A stretch of 64,000 bases of DNA from JALORV01 sp963766365 (GTDB lineage: Bacteria > Pseudomonadota > Gammaproteobacteria > Burkholderiales > Burkholderiaceae_F). The stretch covers positions 434,001 to 498,000 of the forward strand of contig CAVXZK010000006.1 in the NCBI GenBank assembly GCA_963766365.1, read 5' to 3'. Below the pieces are notes generated by a model. The model did no database searches. It saw nothing but the letters and a program-made list of their open reading frames with translations, and was not told the DNA's origin. Below are positions 39,737-47,991 of the stretch, in pieces. The translations under genes and the position numbers were made by a program. Within the stretch, counting starts at the first letter, position 1; each line of letters begins with the position of its first letter.

Positions 39737-42735
39737 GGCGTGCTACACCCCGTGCTGATCCACGTCGCGATCGTGTTGTAGCCGGCGCTGCCTGCGGGCA
39801 GCACTGCGCTCGCCTGGCCAATGGCGCCAGCCGGATGCGGCACGGTCGACGGCCGCTGCAGCAAGGCGTTCGATGCGACGGTAGCGGCGTTACAGGTATT
39901 CGAGACCATCGTCAGCGTGACGTTGTAGTCACCCTCGGCGTCGCCGGTCAGGATGTAACGGTTGCGAAGGTACGACTGGCCGGTCTGCGCGGCGCCGGCA
40001 TTGCCGGTCGGCTGATGGCAGGTCACGCAGTTGGCCTTGATCACCGGATACACGTTCGCGTCGAACGCGCTGCGCGACAGCGCGGTCGCCGTGCGCACCG
40101 GGCTCCCGCTCGCCGACACGTTGTTGAAGTACTGACCACCGAGGTCCATCCACTCGGTGATCAGCCGCTTCTCCGCGGCATTGAGCAGCATCGCATGGTC
40201 CGGCGCGCTGGCCGGCGGATTCGGATGCGCAGTGCGAGCCCCTGCCGACGCCTTCAGCAGTTCACCGAACATGATTTCGCCGAGTCGACTCGCTCGGGTC
40301 ATACCCAGCGCGTTGCCAGCCATGTTGTCCACCAGCGGCGCGTTGCGCACGATGACCGGGACGCCATCCTCGAGGCGCGTGACCGGCTGGCCGGTGGCCT
40401 GGTCGATCACCGGGTCGCCGACCAGCAGTTCCTCATAGGACACCAGCCGACCGGTACCCGACACGGTCGCGCGCAGATCCAGTTTCGCGGTGTCGTTGTG
40501 GCAACTGGTGCAGGTGTCGGCGCCGGCCACGCCGCGGCTGCGCGTCCACAGCGGCTGGATGTGATCGGGATAGTTGATGATGCCGTCGGTGGGCACCGCG
40601 GTCGCAAGGTCGTCCGCGGCATCGGCGTTGCCGGTGTAGCGAACGATGATGTTCGGGCGCGCGGTGACACCGGCCTTCGTCGTGTCGGCCCAGTGGTCGG
40701 CATGTGCGAGGTCGGTGCCGAGCTTCAGCGCCGTCGCATCAAGCCGCGTGCGGGTCGAGGCCATCGTCTCGCCCGACTGGTGCGCGGCGGCCATAGCCGG
40801 CATCAGCGCCGCCGGCAGCGAGTTGACGATCGCACCGGAGTTCAGCGACGCCCCGCGCCGTGGGCTGTGGCAGCCGTCGCAGGTGCGGCGCTCGCCCGGG
40901 CGCACCTGGATCCAGTTCAGGTGGGTCTGGATCGCGCGTCCCTTCGCGTCGAGGATCGCCAGCCCCAGCGGCGTGTCGGCCGGCACCTGCAGCTTGAACG
41001 AACCGTCGGGCTCGACCGGCGCATAGCCCAGGATCTGCTGCGGTTCGAACTCCGTTTCGCCGATCGCTTCACGCATGCCCATCGCATTCACCTGGGGTGC
41101 GACCGCGCGGAAGGCGCGCACGAAATAGGCCGGCGCGCAGCGATAGGCGGCATCCGCCGGGTCCTTCATCCTGGCGATGTCGGGAACCTGCGAACGCGTG
41201 TCGGCCGCATCGAGCGGCGTGGTCTTGGCGATGGCCGCGCTGCATCCGGTGGGCAGATCGACCGGTGCCAGCATCGAGTCGCCCATGCGATCGAGGCCGT
41301 CCGTGTCGTACACGCTGCGCACTTCGATCAGTGCCAGGTTCTGCGCCTTGAGCACCTCGTCGACGACGGTCGGCTGCGTGGCATTCGGTTCCGGGCGCGC
41401 CTGGATGGCGACCGGGTCCGTGTACATGAAGCCCGACGGGGGCGCGGCGACGATCAGGAACGTCTGCTTGCCGGGATCGACCATGTAGATCGAGTACACC
41501 GCGGGGGCGTTGTCCTGCACCGGGAGCAGCGCCTGCTGTGCGCGCGACATCGTGTCATCCGCCAGCATCGCGCGCTCGTCTGAGGTCAGGGTTGCGCACG
41601 GAACGACCACGCCATTGCGCGTCACCTCACACGGGCGATAGGCGAGCAGCACGCGGTTCGTGCCGTCCCAGAGCGGGTACGGCGCCGAGATGCGGCCAAA
41701 CTCCGACAGGCCGCGGCCGAGATCGATTTCCTTCGCCGTCCACTGCGCCTGGCCGCCCTGCGCTGTGACCTGGGCGTTGGCCGGCGTGTTCTGCTCGGAA
41801 TAGTTGGCGGCGTCGATCAGCATCAGCGCCCCGCCTTCCTGCGTGCCCGACAACGGCATCAGCGAGGAGACCACCTTGCCTGCGTACGGACCGCGCGGGT
41901 CCATGTCGCGGGGATGCAGGAAGCTGTTGCCGCCGCTGTGTGCGCCATAAAGCACGAACATGTCGGTGCCGTCCGGCTTGACGCGGAAAATGGCGAAGCG
42001 GTTGCGCGGGCCGACGTGCTCCCAGCGCGAGAACATGATGTCGCCGTTGGGCCGCACCACCGGGTTGCGGTCGTGGCTCTGGTTCGACGAGATCTGCGTG
42101 ACGGAGCCGCCGTTGCGGTCGACCGTGTGCAGGTTGAACACCCGCTCGCGCTCGTATTCGTCGACGGCGTAGTAGCTCTGGCCCAGGGCCTGGGTCTTCG
42201 TCGTCGTCTGGCGGTTCGACGCAAACACGAAGCCGCGGTCGGCCGGCAGGTAGGCCGGGTCGACGTCGTCATCGGTGGTTGAACTCGTGATGCGACGGAA
42301 CGTGCCGCTGGCGAGTCCGGAGCTCGTGTCGTATTCCCAGATGTTCCAGCGCCCGGTGCAGGCGGCCACGCCGCCGACACTCGACGTGTTGCTGGTCGGG
42401 CAGCGCATCGCGAACACGATCTTCCTGCCGTCGTACGACACTTCGGGATCGGACACGTCGCCCTTGCCCTGCGTGATCGCGGCGGTGACATTGACCTCGG
42501 ACGCGCTCGGCGAGGACTTCTCGCGGATCATCAGGTCGCCCCCGGCGGCGAACGGCGCGCCGTTGGTGGGATTGATGTTGAGCGACGTCGAGCGCTTCGC
42601 GTAGGCGATCGGCACGTTGCCTTCGACGTTGAGCGTGCTGTCGGATTGCGTGCTCGAACCGGAGCAACCCGCAACGCCGACAACGGCCGCGAGCCCGAGC
42701 ACAGCGGTCCAGCGTGCGAACTGGATGTCCCTCAT
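39733..42735 (-). CDS. Large triheme cytochrome lipoprotein, hydrazine-synthase-alpha-like
   Basis: This 1000-residue lipoprotein has leader AAVVGVAGC (lipidated Cys about 24). A beta-propeller-like part follows (about 60-330), with repeats such as DGRKIVFAMRCP, DRGFVFASNR and NGDIMFSRWEHVGPRNRFAIFRVKPDGTD. Three CXXCH heme sites are visible: CDGCH (619-623, bases 40867-40881), CTSCH (742-746, 40498-40512) and CVTCH (903-907, 40015-40029). The layout resembles hydrazine synthase alpha (HzsA)-related proteins found outside anammox bacteria. The start at 42735 is supported by GGGAGGCC 5 bases upstream. It probably sits at the outer membrane or in the periplasm and oxidises or reduces an unknown substrate. 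No hydrazine chemistry is implied. The gap to apbE is 132 bases. Confidence 0.87.
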   Translation of the reverse strand: MRDIQFARWTAVLGLAAVVGVAGCSGSSTQSDSTLNVEGNVPIAYAKRSTSLNINPTNGAPFAAGGDLMIREKSSPSASEVNVTAAITQGKGDVSDPEVSYDGRKIVFAMRCPTSNTSSVGGVAACTGRWNIWEYDTSSGLASGTFRRITSSTTDDDVDPAYLPADRGFVFASNRQTTTKTQALGQSYYAVDEYERERVFNLHTVDRNGGSVTQISSNQSHDRNPVVRPNGDIMFSRWEHVGPRNRFAIFRVKPDGTDMFVLYGAHSGGNSFLHPRDMDPRGPYAGKVVSSLMPLSGTQEGGALMLIDAANYSEQNTPANAQVTAQGGQAQWTAKEIDLGRGLSEFGRISAPYPLWDGTNRVLLAYRPCEVTRNGVVVPCATLTSDERAMLADDTMSRAQQALLPVQDNAPAVYSIYMVDPGKQTFLIVAAPPSGFMYTDPVAIQARPEPNATQPTVVDEVLKAQNLALIEVRSVYDTDGLDRMGDSMLAPVDLPTGCSAAIAKTTPLDAADTRSQVPDIARMKDPADAAYRCAPAYFVRAFRAVAPQVNAMGMREAIGETEFEPQQILGYAPVEPDGSFKLQVPADTPLGLAILDAKGRAIQTHLNWIQVRPGERRTCDGCHSPRRGASLNSGAIVNSLPAALMPAMAAAHQSGETMASTRTRLDATALKLGTDLAHADHWADTTKAGVTARPNIIVRYTGNADAADDLATAVPTDGIINYPDHIQPLWTRSRGVAGADTCTSCHNDTAKLDLRATVSGTGRLVSYEELLVGDPVIDQATGQPVTRLEDGVPVIVRNAPLVDNMAGNALGMTRASRLGEIMFGELLKASAGARTAHPNPPASAPDHAMLLNAAEKRLITEWMDLGGQYFNNVSASGSPVRTATALSRSAFDANVYPVIKANCVTCHQPTGNAGAAQTGQSYLRNRYILTGDAEGDYNVTLTMVSNTCNAATVASNALLQRPSTVPHPAGAIGQASAVLPAGSAGYNTIATWISTGCSTP

Positions 42736-42867
42736 GATGGCCTCCCTGAAACCTCGCGGACACGGGACGCACGAATTGTCCCGAGACACGCTCGCGTTGA
42801 TTGGCTGATGTGGTGCGTGATTCATGGGTTGATTCCCTGCCCGGGTCACGGCGCTAGGCCATAGGCA

Positions 42868-43860
42868 TTAGTTCGACACGGGATTCGCGCCGGCGAGCAG
42901 CCCGGCCGAGTAGTGCAGCGTCCCGGCGGCGTCGATGACCACCGCGTCGACATCGGGCATCGACTCGACGATCCGCAGTCCCTGCTCGACGCCCAGGACG
43001 AACACGGTCTTGGACAGCGCCTCGCTCGTCAGCCCGTCCGGTGCGATCACCGTCACGCTGCGCACACTGTGCGGCGACATCCCTGTGCGCGGGTCGATCA
43101 GGTGATGGCAGCGCTCGTCACCGTCATCGAAGTAGCGTTCGTAGTCGCCCGAGGTGGACACCGCGACGTCTTCCAGCGGCAGCAGCGCCACGACTTCACC
43201 CTTGCGGCGCGGATCGCGCACGCCGATGGTCCACGGTCGGCCACAGCGGTCGCCCAGCATCCGGCTGTCGCCACCCGCCGCCACCACGGCGTGGCGCACA
43301 CCATGTCTGGCGAGAATCGCGGCGCCGCTGTCGACCGCGTAGCCTTTTGCAAAGCCACCGAGGTCGATGCGCACGCCGTCGCGTGCAAAACACACGGTGC
43401 GCGCCGCACGGTCGAGGTGCAGATGCCGATAGCCAATCGCCTCGCGGGCGACGGACAGCTGCTCCCGGGTCGGGCGGATGCGACGGCGGTAGTCGTAAAG
43501 GTGGCCGACGCTCGCATAGGTGATGTCGAAGGCGCCATCGGAAAGCTCGGAAAACGCGATCGATCGAGCCAGCAGGTCGAACAGCTCCGGGCCGATCTCG
43601 ACCGGCTGCCGCGCCGCCTCGCGATTGATGCGCGACAGTTCCGACGACTCCTTGTACGGGCTCATCGACGCATCGATCCGGTGCATCTCCTGCATCACCG
43701 CCTCGAGGGCCTCGGTAGCCACATCGGCATCGTCGCCCCAGAGCTCCACGTGGATCGCCGTGCCCATGATGGCCTCGTCACGGCGGAACCAGCGGCCGCC
43801 GCTTTGCGACACGCCGGGTTCGAAAGCGCGGCGGGCCAGGCCGCGCAACGCCCCTAGCAT
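42868..43860 (-). CDS. apbE: FAD:protein FMN transferase (ApbE)
   Basis: This 330-residue ApbE-family enzyme attaches FMN from FAD to a Thr or Ser of an exported protein, giving a covalent flavin. Family motifs are IMGTAIHVEL (31-40), IDLGGFAKGYAVD (165-177), AVSTSGDYERYF (233-244), HHLIDPRTG (252-260) and LSKTVFVLG. It is first in the 17-gene minus-strand series. Unlike most ApbE proteins it shows no clear signal peptide at the chosen start (MLGALRGLARRAFEPG) or at an earlier Met (43923), so its cell location is uncertain. I saw no clear DGxTGAT-type flavinylation site in the locus, so the target is unknown. Neighbouring DUF4266/DUF3570 genes are common companions. Confidence 0.92.
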   Translation of the reverse strand: MLGALRGLARRAFEPGVSQSGGRWFRRDEAIMGTAIHVELWGDDADVATEALEAVMQEMHRIDASMSPYKESSELSRINREAARQPVEIGPELFDLLARSIAFSELSDGAFDITYASVGHLYDYRRRIRPTREQLSVAREAIGYRHLHLDRAARTVCFARDGVRIDLGGFAKGYAVDSGAAILARHGVRHAVVAAGGDSRMLGDRCGRPWTIGVRDPRRKGEVVALLPLEDVAVSTSGDYERYFDDGDERCHHLIDPRTGMSPHSVRSVTVIAPDGLTSEALSKTVFVLGVEQGLRIVESMPDVDAVVIDAAGTLHYSAGLLAGANPVSN

Positions 43861-44520
43861 GAGCACTCCATGGCAGCCACGGTCAGGCAGGCCGCCTCGG
43901 TGCCAGCCGGCCTGCACAGCCATTGAATGGAAAGCGGATCGGGTTTCAATGCGAGTTGAACGCGGTCAGCGGGCCGTGCCGAAGACGGCGCCGGGACTGC
44001 GCTGGCCGCGTGAATGACGGTGAGTACGGGTCAGTCGACTCTATCGTGTGCTACGCGACGCGGTGGTCGCTCGGCTGATTCCTTTGGGGGAGTCCGTTCG
44101 GCCGACCCATCGATTTCGATCGAGTCCGCAGATCACACTTCCGCGCCGCGCCGCGCGCACCGCGAATGTGCGGCTCGACCGAATGGCTGAACCGCAGCAA
44201 TGGCCAAGAGCCGCCTCAGTTGAAAAGTGACGCTTCTCGCTTACCGGGCGAGCGGGTCTGTCAGGTGCGAAGGTTCGAGACCATGCGACGGCTCTTGCCT
44301 ACGCCTCCACTTCCTCCACACGGTCACTTTCCGGTCGTCGATCCCTTGGGAGGCAGTGCCGGCACGGCCCTGCTGCGTTGCCATGAATGCCAAAGCGTGC
44401 CGCCGCAGTTCCCGACTGAGGTCCCGCGAGACGATGAAGTCCATTCGCGAGGATCGCCCCCCTTCGTGTGACATTTCGCCTCTTCGCTTATCGGCGGCGT
44501 TCGCAACAATCGTGACCACG
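43861..44520. other. Intergenic region, 660 bases, no gene seen
   Basis: This is the longest gene-free stretch in the window. It lies between the divergent apbE operon and the DUF2799 lipoprotein gene. Short open frames here have no recognisable content, codon preference or convincing ribosome site. An inverted repeat, CATTGAA-N17-TTCAATG (43921-43951), lies 61 bases upstream of the apbE start and may mark the operon's control region. The base composition is lower in GC than the genes around it. I see no transposase remnant or structured RNA, though a small RNA cannot be excluded. Confidence 0.6.
43921..43951 (-). promoter_or_regulatory. Inverted repeat upstream of apbE operon
   Basis: CATTGAA and TTCAATG form an exact 7+7 inverted repeat with a 17-base spacer, 61-91 bases before the apbE start. 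This spacing suits an operator for a dimeric regulator. No regulator gene lies in the operon. No convincing -35/-10 pair was identified. Confidence 0.3.
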
Positions 44521-45168
44521 ATGAGCGCGCGTCCTGTCCGAGCAGTCCTGACATTCGTCGCCGGCCTTTTGGCTGCGACCCTGCTGGCCGGCTGCGCGAC
44601 AGGCCTCGGCAAGGACGAATGCCGTACGGCGGACTGGCGCACGATCGGCTACGAGGACGGGCTGCACGGGCAGCCGGCGGATCGCATCGGTGCCCACCGT
44701 GTCGGCTGCGCGAAGCATCAGGTCACGCCCGATCTCGCCGCCTACACCGAAGGGCGCGAGCGGGGCCTGCTGGAGTACTGCCAGCCCCGGAACGGATTCC
44801 GCGCCGGCATCAACGGCTGGTCGTATGCGAACGTGTGCCCGGGCGCAACGGAGCCCGCCTTCGTCCAGGGATACCGCGTCGGCCGCGAGATCCACGACGC
44901 CCGCAGCGAACTGCGCAGCACACGATCGCGACTGCAAAGCGCCAGGAATGGTCTGGCACAGACCGACGTCGCGGTGCAGAGCGTGACGCTCGAACTGGTG
45001 CAGCCGGATGTCCCGACCCCGCGACGAGTGTTCCTGGCGCAGGAACTGGTGCGACTGGCGGAGCAGCGGACTGAACTCGAAGCGCGGATCAGCCAACTGG
45101 CGTTGCGCACCCGCGAACTGGTCGGAAGCGTGCAGGAGCTGGAGCGCCAGAGCCCCTATCCCTTGTAG
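44521..45168 (+). CDS. DUF2799 lipoprotein
   Basis: This 215-residue lipoprotein has leader LLAATLLAGC with Cys25. The DUF2799 part has CRTADWRTIGYEDGLHGQPADRIGAHRVGCAKHQVTPDLAAYTEGRERGLLEYC, cut here into recognisable pieces, and NVCPGATEPAFVQGYRVGREIHDARS. A C-terminal coiled coil (about 130-205, ELRSTRSRLQSARNGL and ELVRLAEQRTELEARISQL) extends it. The paired Cys residues probably form disulfides in the periplasm. Function is unknown. The start at 44521 gives the lipoprotein leader; the frame is open upstream to 44227 but without a leader. It is convergent with metC. Confidence 0.9.
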   Translation: MSARPVRAVLTFVAGLLAATLLAGCATGLGKDECRTADWRTIGYEDGLHGQPADRIGAHRVGCAKHQVTPDLAAYTEGRERGLLEYCQPRNGFRAGINGWSYANVCPGATEPAFVQGYRVGREIHDARSELRSTRSRLQSARNGLAQTDVAVQSVTLELVQPDVPTPRRVFLAQELVRLAEQRTELEARISQLALRTRELVGSVQELERQSPYPL

Positions 45169-45192
45169 CCACGGCGAAGCGCATCTGTCATA

Positions 45193-46383
45193 TCAGCGCG
45201 AGCCACGCAATCGCGCGAATCCCGCCGCCAGGTCTTCGATCAAATCGTCCGGCGCCTCGAGGCCGGCCGCGATCCGAAACAACGGTCCGTTGAACGTCAG
45301 CGGCACGGCCGTGCGCTCCGCGAACACCGGGATCAGCAGGCTCTCGTAGCCGCCCCAGGAGTAACCGCGGCCGAAGAGTTGCAGGCCGTCGATGAATGCA
45401 AAGAAGCGCTGCTCGTCCACCGGCTTCAGCGCCACGCCGAACAGGCCCGAGGCACCGCTCATGTCGCGCTTCCACAGGGCGTGTCCGGGGTCGCCCGGCA
45501 GCGCCGGAAACAGGATCCGGTCGATTTCCGGCTGCGCCTGCAGCCAGTCGATCAGTTTCCATGCAGTCGCCGTGTGCTGGCGCAGGCGCGCACCCAACGA
45601 ATGCAGTCCGCGGTGCGCGAGGTACACATCATCCGGGCTGGTCGTCAGGCCGTAGTGGTGGAACGTCTCGCGCAGCCTCGGCCAGGCGGTGGCGTTGCTG
45701 GTCACGGTGCCCATGATGACGTCCGAATGCCCGCAGATGTACTTGGTCGCGGCATGGATCGAGATATCGACGCCGTGCGCCAGCGGCTGGAAGTACAGCG
45801 GCGTGGCCCAGGTGTTGTCCATCATGCTGACGGCGCCCTTCGCACGCGCCACCTCGGCCAGCAGCGGCACGTCCTGCATTTCGAACGTGAGTGACCCCGG
45901 TGATTCGAGGAACAGCACGCGCGTCGTCGGACAGAACAGCGCCTCGACCGCGGCCCGGCCGTGTTCGCCGATGCGCGGGTCATAAAACGTCGCCTCGACA
46001 CCATAGCGAACCAGCGTGTCGCGGCAGAAACGCCGGGTCGGCCAGTAGACCGAATCCGGCACCAGCACGTGATCGCCGGCGCGCACAAACGCCAGGACCG
46101 GAATCGTGCAGGCGGTGAGGCCGGAGGGCAGCGCCCAGCTCGCATGACCGCCCTCGAGAGCGTTCAGCGCCTCGTAGAAGGCGTGGTGTGTCGGCGTGCC
46201 GTAGATGCCGTAGGCGACCGGCGCGTCGTCCTCGCCAGCGTTGCGACGCGCGATACGCGCCTTCATGTCGGCGACGCTCTCGTGCAACACGGTAGAGCCG
46301 CGTACCAGCGGCGGGTTGACGAAGTCGAAGCTCGTGGCGGGATCGCGTCCACCAGTGACCAGCAGCGTGTCAGCGCGCTTCAT
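45193..46383 (-). CDS. metC: Cystathionine beta-lyase (MetC-type)
   Basis: This 396-residue PLP enzyme of the Cys/Met metabolism family cleaves cystathionine to homocysteine, pyruvate and ammonia in methionine synthesis. The PLP Lys is K214 in SIHAATKYICGHSDVIMG. YGIYGTPTHHAFYEALNALEGG (substrate/PLP phosphate region) and SMMDNTWATPLYFQPLAHGVDI fit the MetC branch. The size is normal. It ends 24 bases from the convergent DUF2799 stop. The next gene upstream on the strand (MBL hydrolase) ends 15 bases before its start, so the two are probably co-transcribed, although their roles differ. Confidence 0.94.
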   Translation of the reverse strand: MKRADTLLVTGGRDPATSFDFVNPPLVRGSTVLHESVADMKARIARRNAGEDDAPVAYGIYGTPTHHAFYEALNALEGGHASWALPSGLTACTIPVLAFVRAGDHVLVPDSVYWPTRRFCRDTLVRYGVEATFYDPRIGEHGRAAVEALFCPTTRVLFLESPGSLTFEMQDVPLLAEVARAKGAVSMMDNTWATPLYFQPLAHGVDISIHAATKYICGHSDVIMGTVTSNATAWPRLRETFHHYGLTTSPDDVYLAHRGLHSLGARLRQHTATAWKLIDWLQAQPEIDRILFPALPGDPGHALWKRDMSGASGLFGVALKPVDEQRFFAFIDGLQLFGRGYSWGGYESLLIPVFAERTAVPLTFNGPLFRIAAGLEAPDDLIEDLAAGFARLRGSR

Positions 46384-46398
46384 TCGAGGGCTCCGGGT

Positions 46399-47478
46399 TC
46401 AGTGTGCTGCCTGGAATTGGAAGACGCCATCGCGCTCGCTACGGGTGACCGCACCTTCGGCCCACAGCGCATGCAGGTGCGCCAGGCTTTCGCCAAGCGC
46501 AAAGGTGGTCTGGTGCAGATCGAGCGCGCGCCTGAACAGCACCGGCACGATGCTCGCGGCCGTTTGCGGTGTCGCGCACGCGGCCAGAACCTCGCCCAGC
46601 CGTTCACGGTGATGCGCGTGCTGCTGCGCGATGCGCTGGTGCAGTCCGGTGAACGGCTTGCCATGCGAGGGCAATACCAACGTGTCGGCCGGCAGCACCA
46701 GCAACTGATCGAGCGAGTGCAGGTAGCGCGGCAACGGGTTGCCCTCGGGCTCGATCTCGAACACGCTGACGTTGGTCGAAATGCGCGGCAGCACCATGTC
46801 ACCGGCGATCAGCAGACGATCCTCGGCGCAGTAAAGCGACGCGTGCTCGGGCGAATGACCGAAGCCGACGACGATGCGGAACACGCGCTTCGCGTGCGCC
46901 GGTCCCACGGCGATCTCGTCGCCATCGTGCAGTCGTCGGTATGACAGTGGCACGGCCGGCACCAGCTTCGGGTAGTAGCCGGCGCCCCGCGCCCGCACCT
47001 TGGCAAGCGCCTCCTCGTCGCCGAGGCCGTTGCGCTGGAAATGCAGCGCCGCGCCTTCGCCGCTGGTGTCGCCACCGCCCGCCGACAGCAGGCGGCCGAT
47101 TGCGTATTCGGTGGCCGTCATCCACAGCGGTGCCTGCCAGCGCGCGCGCTCACCGCCGCGCGTCAGCCAGTGCGCGAGGCCGAAGTGGTCCGGATGGAAG
47201 TGCGTACAGACTTGCCGCAGCAGCGGTCGGCCCGCGAACAGCCCGTCGAAGATCGTTTCCCACGCGGACCGCGTCGCGTCGGAGCTGATGCCGCTGTCGA
47301 CGATCGTGAAGCCCGGGCGGCCCTCGATCTCGTCGTCGAGCACCCAGAGGTTGATGTGGTCGAGCGCGAACGGCAGCGGCATGCGCACCCAGTGCAGCCC
47401 CGGCCGCAGCGTGATCCACGCGCCGGTCGCGGGCGCCTCCGCCCACGGATACTGCAGCTCGTGCTCGTTGGGGTTCAT
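46399..47478 (-). CDS. MBL-fold metallo-hydrolase
   Basis: This 359-residue metallo-beta-lactamase-fold hydrolase carries the metal motif THFHPDHFG (H-x-H-x-D-H) at about residue 90, then GHSPEHASLY for the next His and GDMVLPRIS for the bridging Asp. VLPSHGKPF holds the last His. An extra C-terminal helical domain (about 270-359) is typical of the large MBL group including human LACTB2-like and thioesterase-like proteins. It is divergent from a MerR regulator, with the LiuR-type palindrome between them, so it is probably induced with leucine/isovalerate catabolism; hydrolysis of a CoA thioester is a guess. The start at 47478 is preceded by the operator. Confidence 0.88.
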   Translation of the reverse strand: MNPNEHELQYPWAEAPATGAWITLRPGLHWVRMPLPFALDHINLWVLDDEIEGRPGFTIVDSGISSDATRSAWETIFDGLFAGRPLLRQVCTHFHPDHFGLAHWLTRGGERARWQAPLWMTATEYAIGRLLSAGGGDTSGEGAALHFQRNGLGDEEALAKVRARGAGYYPKLVPAVPLSYRRLHDGDEIAVGPAHAKRVFRIVVGFGHSPEHASLYCAEDRLLIAGDMVLPRISTNVSVFEIEPEGNPLPRYLHSLDQLLVLPADTLVLPSHGKPFTGLHQRIAQQHAHHRERLGEVLAACATPQTAASIVPVLFRRALDLHQTTFALGESLAHLHALWAEGAVTRSERDGVFQFQAAH

Positions 47479-47492
47479 GCGACGGTGCCCGC

Positions 47493-47508
47493 TTGACGTT
47501 GACGTCAA
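47493..47508. promoter_or_regulatory. LiuR-type operator between MBL hydrolase and merR genes
   Basis: TTGACGTTGACGTCAA is a near-perfect palindrome with one central mismatch and contains the exact palindrome GTTGACGTCAAC (47498-47509). It matches, apart from one base, the site at 50326-50343, and agrees with the LiuR motif as I recall it from comparative genomics. It lies 15 bases upstream of the MBL start and 37 bases before the merR start, so it could control both. Confidence 0.7.
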
Positions 47509-47544
47509 CTGCGGCGATTCTACGCGGCGACTTTCACGACTCCG

Positions 47545-47991
47545 ATGCCGACGTCTTCCCGCGCGCGCCCGAGGCGCCCTGCATCCCAGGACGATCAAGA
47601 GTCGCGTTCGTACTCGATCACCGAACTGGCGCGCGAGTTCGACATCACGCCGCGCGCGATCCGGTTCTACGAGGACCAGGGCATCCTGGCGCCGGCGCGC
47701 AGCGGTGCTTCGGGACTCACGCGCGTCTATTCGCCGCGCGACCGCACGCGGCTGAAGCTGACGCTGCGCGGCAAGCGCCTCGGGCTCTCGCTCTCGCAGG
47801 TGCGCGAGCTGATCGACATGTACGAATCGCCGAAGGACGCCACTGCGCAGGCGCGCCGCTTCCTCGCGGTGCTGACGCAGCACCGCGCCGCTCTTGAGCA
47901 ACAGAGCGAGGACATCCAGGTGACTCTGGCGGAAATCGCGCAGCACGAGGCCGAGTGCCGTCGGCTGCTGGAGCGTGGCAAGCGCGGCTAG
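47545..47991 (+). CDS. liuR: MerR-family regulator, LiuR-like
   Basis: This 148-residue regulator has the MerR DNA-binding domain near the N terminus (about 22-90: YSITELAREFDITPRAIRFYEDQGILAPAR in pieces), then VYSPRDRTRLKLTLRGKRLGLSLSQVRELIDMY and a helical dimerisation tail. Short MerR proteins with ITPRAIRFYEDQGIL are typical of LiuR, the regulator of leucine and isovalerate degradation in beta- and gammaproteobacteria. Two LiuR-type palindromes are in the window, one in its own divergent promoter and one upstream of the thioesterase/isovaleryl-CoA dehydrogenase genes. An N-terminal extension of 20 residues is rich in Arg, so a later start is possible. Confidence 0.88.
   Translation: MPTSSRARPRRPASQDDQESRSYSITELAREFDITPRAIRFYEDQGILAPARSGASGLTRVYSPRDRTRLKLTLRGKRLGLSLSQVRELIDMYESPKDATAQARRFLAVLTQHRAALEQQSEDIQVTLAEIAQHEAECRRLLERGKRG

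Noticed and set aside
39733..42735. Hydrazine metabolism (anammox) from the HzsA-like protein
   Set aside because: No HzsB/C, hydrazine dehydrogenase or other anammox genes are present, and the organism type does not fit. Only the domain layout is shared.
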